Below are positions 17,134 through 25,848 of a DNA stretch of 64,000 bases, piece by piece. Made by a program: the position numbers and the translations under genes. The DNA comes from Streptomyces kanamyceticus (GTDB taxonomy: Bacteria; Actinomycetota; Actinomycetes; Streptomycetales; Streptomycetaceae). Under the pieces are notes generated by a model. It was not told the DNA's origin. It did not search any database and was given only the letters and a program-made list of their open reading frames with translations. Every line of letters starts with the position of its first letter. The first letter of the stretch is position 1. The stretch covers positions 7,750,001 through 7,814,000 of the forward strand of contig NZ_CP023699.1 in assembly GCF_008704495.1 (NCBI RefSeq). Reading direction: 5' to 3'.

Positions 17134-17358
17134 TCAGGCGACGATCAGATAGATCCCGTACGCCACCGCCGCCGCGCACAGCGCGAAGCAGGCGTACGCG
17201 CCGGTGCGGGCCACCGCCGCGGAGCCGCCGCCGGACGCGGCCGCCGCCTCCTGCTTGGAGAGGCCGACGATGCCGAGCGTGAACAGGCCCACCAGGGCCA
17301 CCGTCACCGCGAGGCTGACTCCGAAGACGGAGCCGAGAGCTGCCCAGTCGATGCTCAT
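17134..17358 (-). CDS. small two-helix membrane protein of the pitH2 operon
   Basis: A 74-aa hydrophobic protein with two predicted membrane helices (about residues 10-34 and 50-72), joined by a short loop rich in Ala, Ser and Gly ('EAAAASGGGSAAVART'). There is no enzymatic motif. It starts at ATG 17358, 12 bases after the pitH2 stop, and shares its transcript. The arrangement suggests an accessory subunit or stabiliser of the phosphate transporter; this is inference from position only. Confidence 0.8.
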   Translation of the reverse strand: MSIDWAALGSVFGVSLAVTVALVGLFTLGIVGLSKQEAAAASGGGSAAVARTGAYACFALCAAAVAYGIYLIVA

Positions 17359-17370
17359 GCTGATCCGTCC

Positions 17371-18663
<1,293 letters not shown>

Positions 18664-18710
18664 TTACCCAGGCTTCTGTTGGACGTCAGTGGCATGTGGA
18701 ACGTAGGCAA

Positions 18711-18732
18711 CCTGGGTGAACGGAAAGTGAAC
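18711..18732 (-). promoter_or_regulatory. PHO-box-like direct repeat upstream of pitH2
   Basis: On the minus strand GTTCACTTTCC is followed directly by GTTCACCCAGG: two 11-base direct repeat units of the Streptomyces PhoP-binding pattern (GTTCACC-like). It ends 48 bases before the pitH2 ATG. PhoP could activate or repress depending on the -35/-10 position, which I could not place with confidence. Confidence 0.75.
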
Positions 18733-18865
18733 TGGGACGGGCGGTGCGGTGACTCGAAGCGGAGCGCCGCCACCCCGTCTCCGCCAGGTGTCTGACGAAG
18801 ATCGTACGGAGCGATGGCGCGAGGCCCGGAATCTGGGCGGAGTGTCGGCTTCCGGGACCCCTCGG

Positions 18866-19618
18866 CTACCCCCGGGCGAACCGCTTCAGCTGCGCCGCCG
18901 AGCCGTTGAAGAGATTCTGATCACCCGGCAGTCCGCCGTGGTTGTCGTACTGCCAGAACGTCCAGAACGCCCAGCCCCTGGGCAGCGCCCCCGCCGAGGA
19001 CCCCCAGCGCGCGAGCCACAGGGCGTGGTGCGCGGCGAAGGCCCCGCTGCCGCCCGTGCAGTCGTTCCACCACTTGGCGGTCGTGTAGATCACCGGACGA
19101 CGTCCGGTACCCCGCTTCACCGCGTCGCTGAAGGCCTGGATCCAGTTCACCGTCCTGGCCTTGCTCAGGCCGTAGCACTTCCGCTTGTCGTACGGGTTGT
19201 CCTCGATGTCGAGCGCGGGCGGCAGCGTCCGGCCGTCCGCGCGCCAGCGCCCGCCGTGGTCCATGAAGTAGCGGGCCTGGGCCGTGCCTGAGGACTTGCT
19301 GGGCACCGCGAAGTGGTACGCCCCGCGGAGCAGTCCCGCGGCGCGCGAGCCGTCGTACTGCTGGGCGAAGTAGGGGTTGAGGTAGGAGTCGGACTCGGTC
19401 GCCTTCACGTAGACGAACCGCGCGCCCTTGTCCTTCGCCCGCTGCCAGTCCACGTTCTTCTGGTGCGAGGACACGTCGTGCCCCCGAGGCCCGCCCGCCG
19501 CCGAAACCGGAATCTCGGCGAGGGCGGTACCCGCGACGGCGAGGGCCGCCACGGCGGCCGCGACGAACCGGGCGTGACGACGGGCGCGACGACGGGACGG
19601 CATGTGATCACGAGCCAT
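18866..19618 (-). CDS. secreted GH25 lysozyme (muramidase)
   Basis: A 250-aa exported protein cutting the MurNAc-GlcNAc bond of peptidoglycan. A signal peptide with a long Arg-rich n-region and an 'AAAVAALAVAGTALA' core covers about residues 1-35, possibly a Tat-type signal without the strict twin-arginine consensus. The GH25 domain fills the rest: 'GHDVSSHQ' with the first catalytic Asp, 'FVYVKATES', 'RGAYHFA', 'PPALDIEDNP' with the D-x-E catalytic pair, and 'WQYDNHGGLPG' at the end. The ATG at 19618 follows GGGAGA. The gene stands alone between pitH2 and a divergent aldolase gene. Likely a role in wall remodelling or competition. Confidence 0.92.
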   Translation of the reverse strand: MARDHMPSRRRARRHARFVAAAVAALAVAGTALAEIPVSAAGGPRGHDVSSHQKNVDWQRAKDKGARFVYVKATESDSYLNPYFAQQYDGSRAAGLLRGAYHFAVPSKSSGTAQARYFMDHGGRWRADGRTLPPALDIEDNPYDKRKCYGLSKARTVNWIQAFSDAVKRGTGRRPVIYTTAKWWNDCTGGSGAFAAHHALWLARWGSSAGALPRGWAFWTFWQYDNHGGLPGDQNLFNGSAAQLKRFARG

Positions 19619-19673
19619 GTTTCTCCCGGGTTCCGCCCTATGGTGAGCGCCGCCCCGCTGGCAGGATCACCGC

Positions 19674-20381
19674 ATGACTGAGCAACGACAGGACGCGGCG
19701 CGGGACACGGCGGGCGATGCGGGGGGCACGGTCCCGGGCGCCGTCGAACAGGCGTGGGCCGAGCTGGTGGAGACCGCCCGCAGAACGGTGCGGGACGGCC
19801 TGGTCGTCGGCACGTCGGGCAACGTCTCCGTACGCGTCGGCGGCACGATCCTGGTCACCCCGAGCGGTGTGCCCTACGACCGGCTTGCCCCGGGGGACGC
19901 GCTCGGCGTCGACATCGAAGGACGACGGCTGTTCGGCGACCTCTCGCCCACCAGCGAGCTGCCCATGCACCTCGCGATCTACCGCGAGACCGACGCGAGC
20001 GCCGTCGTCCACACCCACGCCGTGCACGCCACGGCCGTCTCGATGCTCGTGCCCGAACTCCCCGCCGTCCACTACATGACGGGCATCCTCGGCGGCCCCG
20101 TCCGGGTCGCTCCGTACGCCCTGTACGGAACGGAGGAGCTGGCCGCGAACATGCTGCACGCCCTGCGCGACCGCACGGGATGCCTCCTCCAGAACCACGG
20201 AACGGTCACCTACGGAGACTCCCTGTCCCAGGCGTACGACCGCACGGCCCAGCTGGAATGGATGTCCCGCCTCTGGCTCACGGCGAGCTCGCTGCCCGGC
20301 CACACCCCCACGCTCCTTTCCCCGGCCCAGCTGCGTGAAGCGGAGGAGCGGCTACGGGGGTACGGACAGCGGCGCTCCTGA
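19674..20381 (+). CDS. class II aldolase/adducin family protein
   Basis: A 235-aa cytosolic zinc aldolase-like protein. Signatures are 'SGNVSVRVGG' (phosphate/substrate loop, about 45-54), 'PTSELPMHLAIYRE' (the catalytic Glu/Asp region and a His ligand), 'VVHTHAVHAT' (two zinc histidines) and 'LLQNHGTVTYGD' (third histidine). It resembles L-fuculose-phosphate and L-ribulose-phosphate aldolases/epimerases, but the sugar cannot be deduced. The start is ATG 19674, divergent from the lysozyme gene with a 55-base spacer. An alpha/beta hydrolase gene follows on the same strand. Confidence 0.88.
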   Translation: MTEQRQDAARDTAGDAGGTVPGAVEQAWAELVETARRTVRDGLVVGTSGNVSVRVGGTILVTPSGVPYDRLAPGDALGVDIEGRRLFGDLSPTSELPMHLAIYRETDASAVVHTHAVHATAVSMLVPELPAVHYMTGILGGPVRVAPYALYGTEELAANMLHALRDRTGCLLQNHGTVTYGDSLSQAYDRTAQLEWMSRLWLTASSLPGHTPTLLSPAQLREAEERLRGYGQRRS

Positions 20382-20460
20382 CCCGCGCCCCGGCGCGGCG
20401 GCATCACCCGCCGGGCACCGCCCACTGGCCCCGTGCGCTCCCTCCCCGGACACTGGAGCC

Positions 20461-21600
20461 GTGCGCCCAGCCAAAGCGACGGCAGCAGCCGTCACCGTAG
20501 CCACCGGAGTCACCGCCGCTCTCGGCGCGGCCGCAGTCGCGGCGGGCCGGTACGCCAGCGACGCCGCCCTCAAGGCCCCGGCGGGCCGCCCCCTGCCGAC
20601 GGAGCCCCGTCTCACCGTGCACGCCACGGCCGCGGGCCAGATCACCCTGACCCGCGCCCTGGCGAGCCTGCGCCCCGGCACCTACGGACTCGGCGGCGAC
20701 GGCACGCACGCGATCGTCGGGCCCGTCCTGGAATCGGCCCCGCACGCGGCGGACACCGTCGTACGCCGCCTCGAAGCCGTCACCCACGGCACCCTGGAAC
20801 CCGGCGCGAAGGTCTGGCTCACCCCGCAGGTCCACATCGGCGACCCGCACGCCGCGCTCGGCATCGACCACGCGGACGTCGACATCCCCGGCGAACTCGG
20901 CGGCCTGCCCGCCTGGTTCGTGCCGGGGGCCCGCGACACCTGGGTCATCGCCGTGCACGGCCTCGGCACGACCCGCGAGCACGCCATGGTCGTCATGGAC
21001 TTCCTGCACCGCCAGAGGTTCCCCGTGCTCGCCCTCGCCTACCGCGGCGACCGCGGCGCGCCCCGCTCGCCGGACGGCCTCGGCCACCTCGGCGAGACGG
21101 AATGGCGCGACCTGGACGCCGCCATCCGCTACGCCGTGCGTTACGGAGCCGAGCGCGTCGTGCTGCACGGCTGGTCCACCGGCGCCGCCATGGCCCTGCA
21201 CGCCGCCGCCCACTCGGCGCTGCGCGATCGCATCAGCGGCCTCGTCCTCGATTCCCCCGTCCTCAACTGGGAGACCACGCTGCGCGCCCTCGCCGCCGCC
21301 CGCCGCACCCCGGGACCGCTCCTTCCGCTTGCGGTCCGTGCGGCCCAGGGCCGCACCGGTCTGCGCGGCGACCGCATCCTGGAGGCGGCCGACCCCGAGG
21401 TGCTCAAGGTCCCCACCCTCCTCGTGCACGGCCCCGACGACGTCGTCGCGCCCTGGGGACCCTCCCGTCGCCTCGCCCAACAGCGCCCCGAGCTGGTCAC
21501 GTTGCACACCGTCCACGACGCGCCGCACGGCGCCATGTGGAACGCCGACCCGGCGGGGTACGAAGAGGCCCTGCGCCGCTTCCTCACCCCTCTGATGTGA
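20461..21600 (+). CDS. alpha/beta hydrolase with N-terminal membrane anchor
   Basis: 379 aa from GTG 20461 (GGAG just upstream); the longer frame to 20335 runs into the preceding gene. The N-terminus has an Ala/Val-rich hydrophobic stretch (about residues 5-30) that could be a signal anchor. The hydrolase core shows 'VHGLGTTREHA' (oxyanion region), the nucleophile elbow 'GWSTGAAM', 'VHGPDDVV' for the acid and 'DAPHGAMW' for the histidine. It is most like lysophospholipase/dienelactone-hydrolase types; the substrate is unknown. It may be co-transcribed with the aldolase (79-base gap). The stop region carries a 10-base tandem duplication. Confidence 0.85.
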   Translation: MRPAKATAAAVTVATGVTAALGAAAVAAGRYASDAALKAPAGRPLPTEPRLTVHATAAGQITLTRALASLRPGTYGLGGDGTHAIVGPVLESAPHAADTVVRRLEAVTHGTLEPGAKVWLTPQVHIGDPHAALGIDHADVDIPGELGGLPAWFVPGARDTWVIAVHGLGTTREHAMVVMDFLHRQRFPVLALAYRGDRGAPRSPDGLGHLGETEWRDLDAAIRYAVRYGAERVVLHGWSTGAAMALHAAAHSALRDRISGLVLDSPVLNWETTLRALAAARRTPGPLLPLAVRAAQGRTGLRGDRILEAADPEVLKVPTLLVHGPDDVVAPWGPSRRLAQQRPELVTLHTVHDAPHGAMWNADPAGYEEALRRFLTPLM

Positions 21601-21652
21601 CCTGATGTGACCGCGGAACTGACCGTTCGACCCTCCTGAACCGACCGTTCGA
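21592..21652. repeat. tandem CTGATGTGAC duplication and a 15-base direct repeat
   Basis: CTGATGTGAC is present twice head-to-tail at 21592-21611, over the stop codon of the upstream gene. GAAC(T/C)GACCGTTCGA follows at 21616-21630 and 21638-21652, 22 bases apart (about two helical turns), 70-107 bases before the next gene. It could be an operator for that gene or a slippage product. Confidence 0.5.
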
Positions 21653-21722
21653 GACCGTCTCCAGAACGCCTCCTTCGCCATTCCGTTTGGGTTTTCGGAC
21701 CGTCAACAGGAAGACTGCTCCC

Positions 21723-23171
21723 GTGACGTCCCGTACCCCGCGCGACTCCAGGCTCCGACTCGTCCGCGCTCCCCACCCGAGGGCCGAGACGCGAGGAGAG
21801 GCCCAGCGCGACTCAGCGCGCCCCCTTTCCGCCGCCCCGGGCGCGGTGAGCGACCGCCGTGCGCGCCGTCCCGCGCCCCGGCCCCCCGAGGGCACGCCCG
21901 CCCCCGCGGAGCTGGCGAGGGCGGCCCGCGCCGGGCTCGCCGACGCCGCACGGGTCGCGCGCTGGGCCGACGCGGCCCTGCGCCCCGGCCCCCGCCGCTC
22001 CGGAGCCACCCCCGACGGCAACGGCACCCTCTCCGACGCCACCGCCGAACGGGCCGCCGCCGAACTGGGACTGACCACCGATCAGGTCCGCGCCGACTGG
22101 GACACCGCGCGGCTCGCGGGCCTCATCGAGGTGCACGGCGACAGCGCACGCCCCGGCTGGCGGCTGCGCGTCTGGAACCGCGACGACGCCGCGGTGCTGC
22201 GCGGCTGGGTCGCGCTCTTCGACGCCTGGTCGCTCGCCCACCCCGCGCCCCTCGACCTCGCCCCCGCGGCGGTCGCCGAGGCCGTCGAGGCGATGCCGCA
22301 GGTGCTCTCCTTCCTGCAGCTCTCGGCGGGCCCCGTCCCCGTGCCGCAGCTCCTCGACCTCCTGGACCAGCGCGTCACGGAACTGCGCACCGAGCGCTGC
22401 GAGATCCCCTACGGGCCGCCCCTCTCCCCGCACGACCCCGCCGAAGAGGCACCGCTCCCCGCCCTGCTCGACTGGGCCCTGCGCGGCCTCGCCGTCGTGG
22501 GCGCGCTGACCTACGCCGAGGGGCAGGCCACGCTCACCCCGCTCGGCAGCTGGGCGGTCTGGGTCAAGCTGGAGCAGATCTGCGTCGCCGCGCAGAGCCC
22601 CGCCGGGCACATCGAGCAGTCCGCCGAGGACATGCTGCGCGGCTGCGTACGACTGCGGCCCAACGCGGCGCGCGTCGAGTACCGCGCCTGGCTCGCGGCC
22701 CGCCCCGTCGGCAGCGCCGTCACCGACCTGCTCACCGCGGCCCGCGGCGAGGACGCCCTGCTGCGCGGTCTGGCCTTCGAGGCGCTGCGGGTGGTCGGCG
22801 CCCCGGCCGAGGCGGAGGTCAGGACCGTCCTCGAAGAGACGTCGCTGCGTCCGTACGCCCTGCTCTGGCTGGCCGAGCAGGAGGGCGCCGACCCCGAGGA
22901 CGTGCACCTCGTGCTGAGCCGCGAGGAGACGACCTGGCTGTGGATCGACACCGCGGCGGCCGTCGCGGACCACGGCGAGGCCCAGGTCCTCGTCCGCCAT
23001 CTGGAGTCGGCGGTCCAGCCCACCGTGCCCGCGCTCCTCGAAGAGGTGCGCAAGGCCGGTCATCCCCGCACCGTCCAGGTCCTGGTCGCCCTCGCCGCGG
23101 CCCACCCCGATCCGGCGCTCGCCAAGGCCGTGCGCCGCGCGGCCTTCCAGGTGCACACCGGCGGGGAGTGA
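21723..23171 (+). CDS. conserved Streptomyces protein of unknown function (482 aa)
   Basis: I do not recognise an enzyme. The start at GTG 21723 follows AGGAAG; the ORF begins at 21687. The first 65 residues are Arg/Pro-rich. Residues about 70-185 look like a winged-helix arrangement ('ERAAAELGLTTDQVRADWDTARLAGLIEV'-like helices, split by a wing). The C-terminal half (about 325-480) is a series of Ala/Leu-rich helices with HEAT-like spacing ('LLRGLAFEALRVVGAPAEAE', 'RTVQVLVALAAAHPDPALA'). No signal peptide or membrane helix is seen. It is convergent with the VOC gene, whose stop is only 20 bases away. Confidence 0.7.
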   Translation: MTSRTPRDSRLRLVRAPHPRAETRGEAQRDSARPLSAAPGAVSDRRARRPAPRPPEGTPAPAELARAARAGLADAARVARWADAALRPGPRRSGATPDGNGTLSDATAERAAAELGLTTDQVRADWDTARLAGLIEVHGDSARPGWRLRVWNRDDAAVLRGWVALFDAWSLAHPAPLDLAPAAVAEAVEAMPQVLSFLQLSAGPVPVPQLLDLLDQRVTELRTERCEIPYGPPLSPHDPAEEAPLPALLDWALRGLAVVGALTYAEGQATLTPLGSWAVWVKLEQICVAAQSPAGHIEQSAEDMLRGCVRLRPNAARVEYRAWLAARPVGSAVTDLLTAARGEDALLRGLAFEALRVVGAPAEAEVRTVLEETSLRPYALLWLAEQEGADPEDVHLVLSREETTWLWIDTAAAVADHGEAQVLVRHLESAVQPTVPALLEEVRKAGHPRTVQVLVALAAAHPDPALAKAVRRAAFQVHTGGE

Positions 23172-23191
23172 TCGGTGGGAGGGCCCTCGGC

Positions 23192-23605
23192 TCAGGCCCG
23201 TGTCTCGGGGGCGTAGGTGCCGAAGCTCCATACGTTGCCCTCGGCGTCCCGCGCCATGTAGTCCCGGGAGCCGTAGTCCTGGTCGGTCGGGGGCATCAGG
23301 ATCTCCACGCCGTGCTCCTTGGCCCGCTGGTGGTGGGCGTCGACGTCGTCCACCACCAGATACACGCCGCACGGCCCGGCGTCCTTCATCACCTGGTCGA
23401 AGAGGCCGCCCCGGCCCTTGGAGCCGAGCATCACCGCGCCGTTCCCGTACGTCAGCTCGGCGTGCATGACGGTGCCGCCCTCGCCCTCGTACACCGTCGC
23501 CTCGGTGAAGCCGAACGCCTCCGTCAGCTGCTGGATCGCGGCCTTCGCGTCCGCGTACAGCAGGGTGGGGAAGATGGTCGGCCGCCCGCTGTCGTCGCCT
23601 GCCAT
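23192..23605 (-). CDS. VOC family (glyoxalase/PhnB-like) protein
   Basis: A 137-aa single-domain protein with the paired beta-alpha-beta-beta-beta units of the vicinal oxygen chelate superfamily: 'PTLLYADAKAAIQQLTEAFG' opens unit one, 'MHAELTYGNGAVMLG' follows, 'CGVYLVVDDVDAHHQRA' opens unit two, and 'YMARDAEGNVWSFGTY' closes it with a metal-ligand-like region. The family includes glyoxalases, fosfomycin and bleomycin resistance proteins and the metal-free PhnB-like proteins, so substrate and metal are undecided. The start is ATG 23605. Its upstream region carries three 13-base tandem repeats. Confidence 0.85.
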   Translation of the reverse strand: MAGDDSGRPTIFPTLLYADAKAAIQQLTEAFGFTEATVYEGEGGTVMHAELTYGNGAVMLGSKGRGGLFDQVMKDAGPCGVYLVVDDVDAHHQRAKEHGVEILMPPTDQDYGSRDYMARDAEGNVWSFGTYAPETRA

Positions 23606-23622
23606 GCCGATCGCTCCAATCC

Positions 23623-23661
23623 GTGAAAAGTGATCGCGAAAAGTGATCGTGAAAAGTGATC
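23623..23661. repeat. three tandem 13-bp repeats upstream of the VOC gene
   Basis: GTGAAAAGTGATC, GCGAAAAGTGATC and GTGAAAAGTGATC run head-to-tail, 18-56 bases before the VOC ATG; GTGAAG half-sites on the other strand follow at about 23662-23682. On the minus strand each unit reads GATCACTTTTCAC. It looks like a repeated operator or a promoter-region microsatellite. Confidence 0.7.
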
Positions 23662-23747
23662 TGCTTCACATCTCTTCACAGTCTGGCACCCGGCACTGAC
23701 AACGCCCGCCGGAGCCGCCCGCGGCCCCGGCCCGCCCCGCGCAAGGT

Positions 23748-24638
23748 TCAGCGGAACGTGTTGCACTGCCCCATGTCGCCGGTGCGATAGCCCTGGTAGA
23801 ACCACTGCTGACGCTGCTCGGCCGAGCCGTGCGTCCAGGACTCGGGGGTGACGCGGCCCTGGAACTTCTCCTGGATCCGGTCGTCGCCGACCGCGGCCGC
23901 CGCGTCGAGGCCGTCCCGGATGTCGTTGTCGTCGAGGCTGCTGATCAGCGGCTTGCCGGTGCGGTCGTCGGGGCTGCGGGTCGCGTGCCGCGCCCAGACC
24001 CCCGCGTAGCAGTCCGCCTGGAGCTCGACCTTCACGGCGTTGCTGTCGCGGCCGGTGCGCCCGTCCTGGGAGCGCTGCAGGGTCCCCATCAGGTTCTGCA
24101 CGTGGTGCCCGTACTCGTGGGCCACCACGTACGCCTGCGCGAAGGGCCCGCCGTTGGACCCGAACTTCGTCCGCAGCTCGTTGAAGAAGCCCAGGTCCAG
24201 ATAGACCTTCCGGTCGCCGGGGCAGTAGAACGGGCCGACCGCCGACGTCGCGGTCCCGCAGGCGGTGCCCACGCGGTTGGTGAACAGGACGGTCTGCGCG
24301 GGGGAGTAGGTGGCCCGCCTGCGCTGGAACTCCGGGCGCCAGAAGTCCTGGACGCTGTTGACCACCGCCACGATGCGGCAGTCCTCCTTGGCGTTCGCGT
24401 CCCGGCCCGTCCGGCAGCTCTGCTGCACCTGCGCCAGCGACGAGGACGAGGCCGCGGGCTCCTGGTCGCCGGAGGAGAGGCCCAGCTGTTCGGGGCCCAC
24501 TCCGAAGAACAGCCCCAGGAGCAGCGCGATCAGACCGGCGATGCCGCCGCCGACCGTCGCCCTGCCGCCGGGGATCCGACTGCCGCGCACATCCCGCACC
24601 TCGGAGGTGTCCAGGTCGGCGTCGTCGTCGAACTGCAT
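23748..24638 (-). CDS. membrane-anchored neutral zinc metallopeptidase (YpfJ/KPN_02809 family)
   Basis: 296 aa. A short acidic cytoplasmic start and one membrane helix ('[16 protein letters not shown]', about residues 33-50) are followed by an extracytoplasmic zincin domain with '[11 protein letters not shown]' (HExxH zinc site, about 170-180) and a downstream '[12 protein letters not shown]' providing the third ligand region. Conserved cysteines ('[16 protein letters not shown]', 'TACGTATS', 'FYCPGD') suggest disulfides. It is a neutral zinc metallopeptidase by family; substrates are unknown. The ATG at 24638 follows GAGGGG. Divergent from the gene at 24867. Confidence 0.9.
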   Translation of the reverse strand: MQFDDDADLDTSEVRDVRGSRIPGGRATVGGGIAGLIALLLGLFFGVGPEQLGLSSGDQEPAASSSSLAQVQQSCRTGRDANAKEDCRIVAVVNSVQDFWRPEFQRRRATYSPAQTVLFTNRVGTACGTATSAVGPFYCPGDRKVYLDLGFFNELRTKFGSNGGPFAQAYVVAHEYGHHVQNLMGTLQRSQDGRTGRDSNAVKVELQADCYAGVWARHATRSPDDRTGKPLISSLDDNDIRDGLDAAAAVGDDRIQEKFQGRVTPESWTHGSAEQRQQWFYQGYRTGDMGQCNTFR

Positions 24639-24866
24639 GGGCGCACCCCTCTGCCTCGCGTCCGGGACGGCACACGTCGCCCCGCGCACCGAGCTATCGG
24701 CCACTTCATCCTGATATGGCAGCCCCCGCGGGGCGTCGGACGGAGGTCCGAACGGGGGACGCGGGCCGCGCCCCGCGCCGTGTCGCGACGGCTCGGGGCA
24801 CCCGCCGCACACCCCACGGCTACGCTCTGCGCCTGATCCATGGGCAGTGGTTCCGAAGGGGGCGTC

Positions 24867-25727
24867 ATGTCCGCTCTGCCGGTCGAGGCGACCGACACAA
24901 CCGCACCACCGCCCGGCCCCGCCCCGCTTTCGGCGGGCCTTCCCCCGGCAGGTTCCCCGGCCCCGACGACTGGCCCGCCCGCCCGGACGGCCGCCCCGCG
25001 CCCCCCGCTCCGCACGCCCGGGCCCCCGGCCTCCCGGCGCGGCACCCGCATCGCGCTCCCCGTCGCCCTCGCCCTGCTCGCCGTGCCGCTCATCACCGCC
25101 GCCCACCACGCGCGGCCCGCCCCCTACGGAGACCACCTCACCGTCCACGCGCGCGTGGCGGCCGGTGCCGAGCGCGCCGGGGAGCCCGAGCTGCGCAGGA
25201 CGGGCCGGGCCGTCGAGGCGTACGACCCGGGGAGCGGCAAGGCCCGGTGGACGTACGCGCGCGAAGGGCGGCGTCCCCTGCGGACGCTCGGCGCTCCCGG
25301 GCACGCCTTCACGCTCTGGAGCGACGGTCTGGTCACCGACACCGCGCGGGCCGACGGCGGCTCCGTGCGCTGGCACCGGGCCGTGCCCGGCAGCGCCGCC
25401 TGGCTGCGCGGCCCGGCGGCCCGCGGCGGCGCCGGGGTCCTGCGGCCGCTCACCCCCGGCGCCCGCATGCTGGCCGTCGTCACCCCGCACCGCATCGCCG
25501 CCTACCGCACCGTGGACGGCGACCTGCGCTGGGTGCTGCCCGCACGGCCCGGCTGCGCCTTCGTACCGGCCCGCTCCGTGCGCACCCGCGGCGTCCTCCT
25601 GGTCGCCCAGCCCTGCGCGAGCCCGGCCGCCTCCTGGACGTCCCAGCTCATCGCGGTGGACGACTACGGCAGAATCGTTCCCGGCCGTACACCGCTGGGC
25701 AACGGGGACCTCGGGCCGGAAAAGTAG
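24867..25727 (+). CDS. membrane-anchored PQQ-like beta-propeller fragment protein
   Basis: 286 aa from ATG 24867, with GAAGGGGGC ahead. A proline/alanine-rich cytoplasmic part (about 1-58) leads to one membrane helix ('[18 protein letters not shown]', about 62-79). The extracellular part has three repeat-like strands, '[16 protein letters not shown]', '[13 protein letters not shown]' and '[15 protein letters not shown]', typical of PQQ/WD-like propeller blades, but too few for a full propeller. A two-cysteine segment ('GCAF', 'QPCASP') may form a disulfide. Function unknown. It ends just before the ABC-F leader. Confidence 0.75.
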   Translation: MSALPVEATDTTAPPPGPAPLSAGLPPAGSPAPTTGPPARTAAPRPPLRTPGPPASRRGTRIALPVALALLAVPLITAAHHARPAPYGDHLTVHARVAAGAERAGEPELRRTGRAVEAYDPGSGKARWTYAREGRRPLRTLGAPGHAFTLWSDGLVTDTARADGGSVRWHRAVPGSAAWLRGPAARGGAGVLRPLTPGARMLAVVTPHRIAAYRTVDGDLRWVLPARPGCAFVPARSVRTRGVLLVAQPCASPAASWTSQLIAVDDYGRIVPGRTPLGNGDLGPEK

Positions 25728-25754
25728 TTGCGGGGGCCCGTTAGACTGGCTGCC

Positions 25755-25787
25755 ATGGCAGCTCCTCTTCTCAGTTGGACGGCATAG
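25755..25787 (+). CDS. short upstream ORF (10 codons) before the ABC-F gene
   Basis: ATG at 25755 opens [10 protein letters not shown] and a TAG stop at 25785-25787, 61 bases before the ABC-F GTG. There is no ribosome site; instead TAGACT (25742-25747) stands seven bases before the ATG, exactly where a -10 box would sit for a leaderless mRNA starting at the ATG. No good -35 element is visible. Small upstream ORFs control several antibiotic-responsive ABC-F genes by attenuation. That it is translated is inference. Confidence 0.5.
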   Translation: MAAPLLSWTA

Positions 25788-25848
25788 ACACCGGTCCCGA
25801 GTACCTCAGTCGTCCCACTCGCCGTCCACTCTGTTCAGGAGTACCCCC

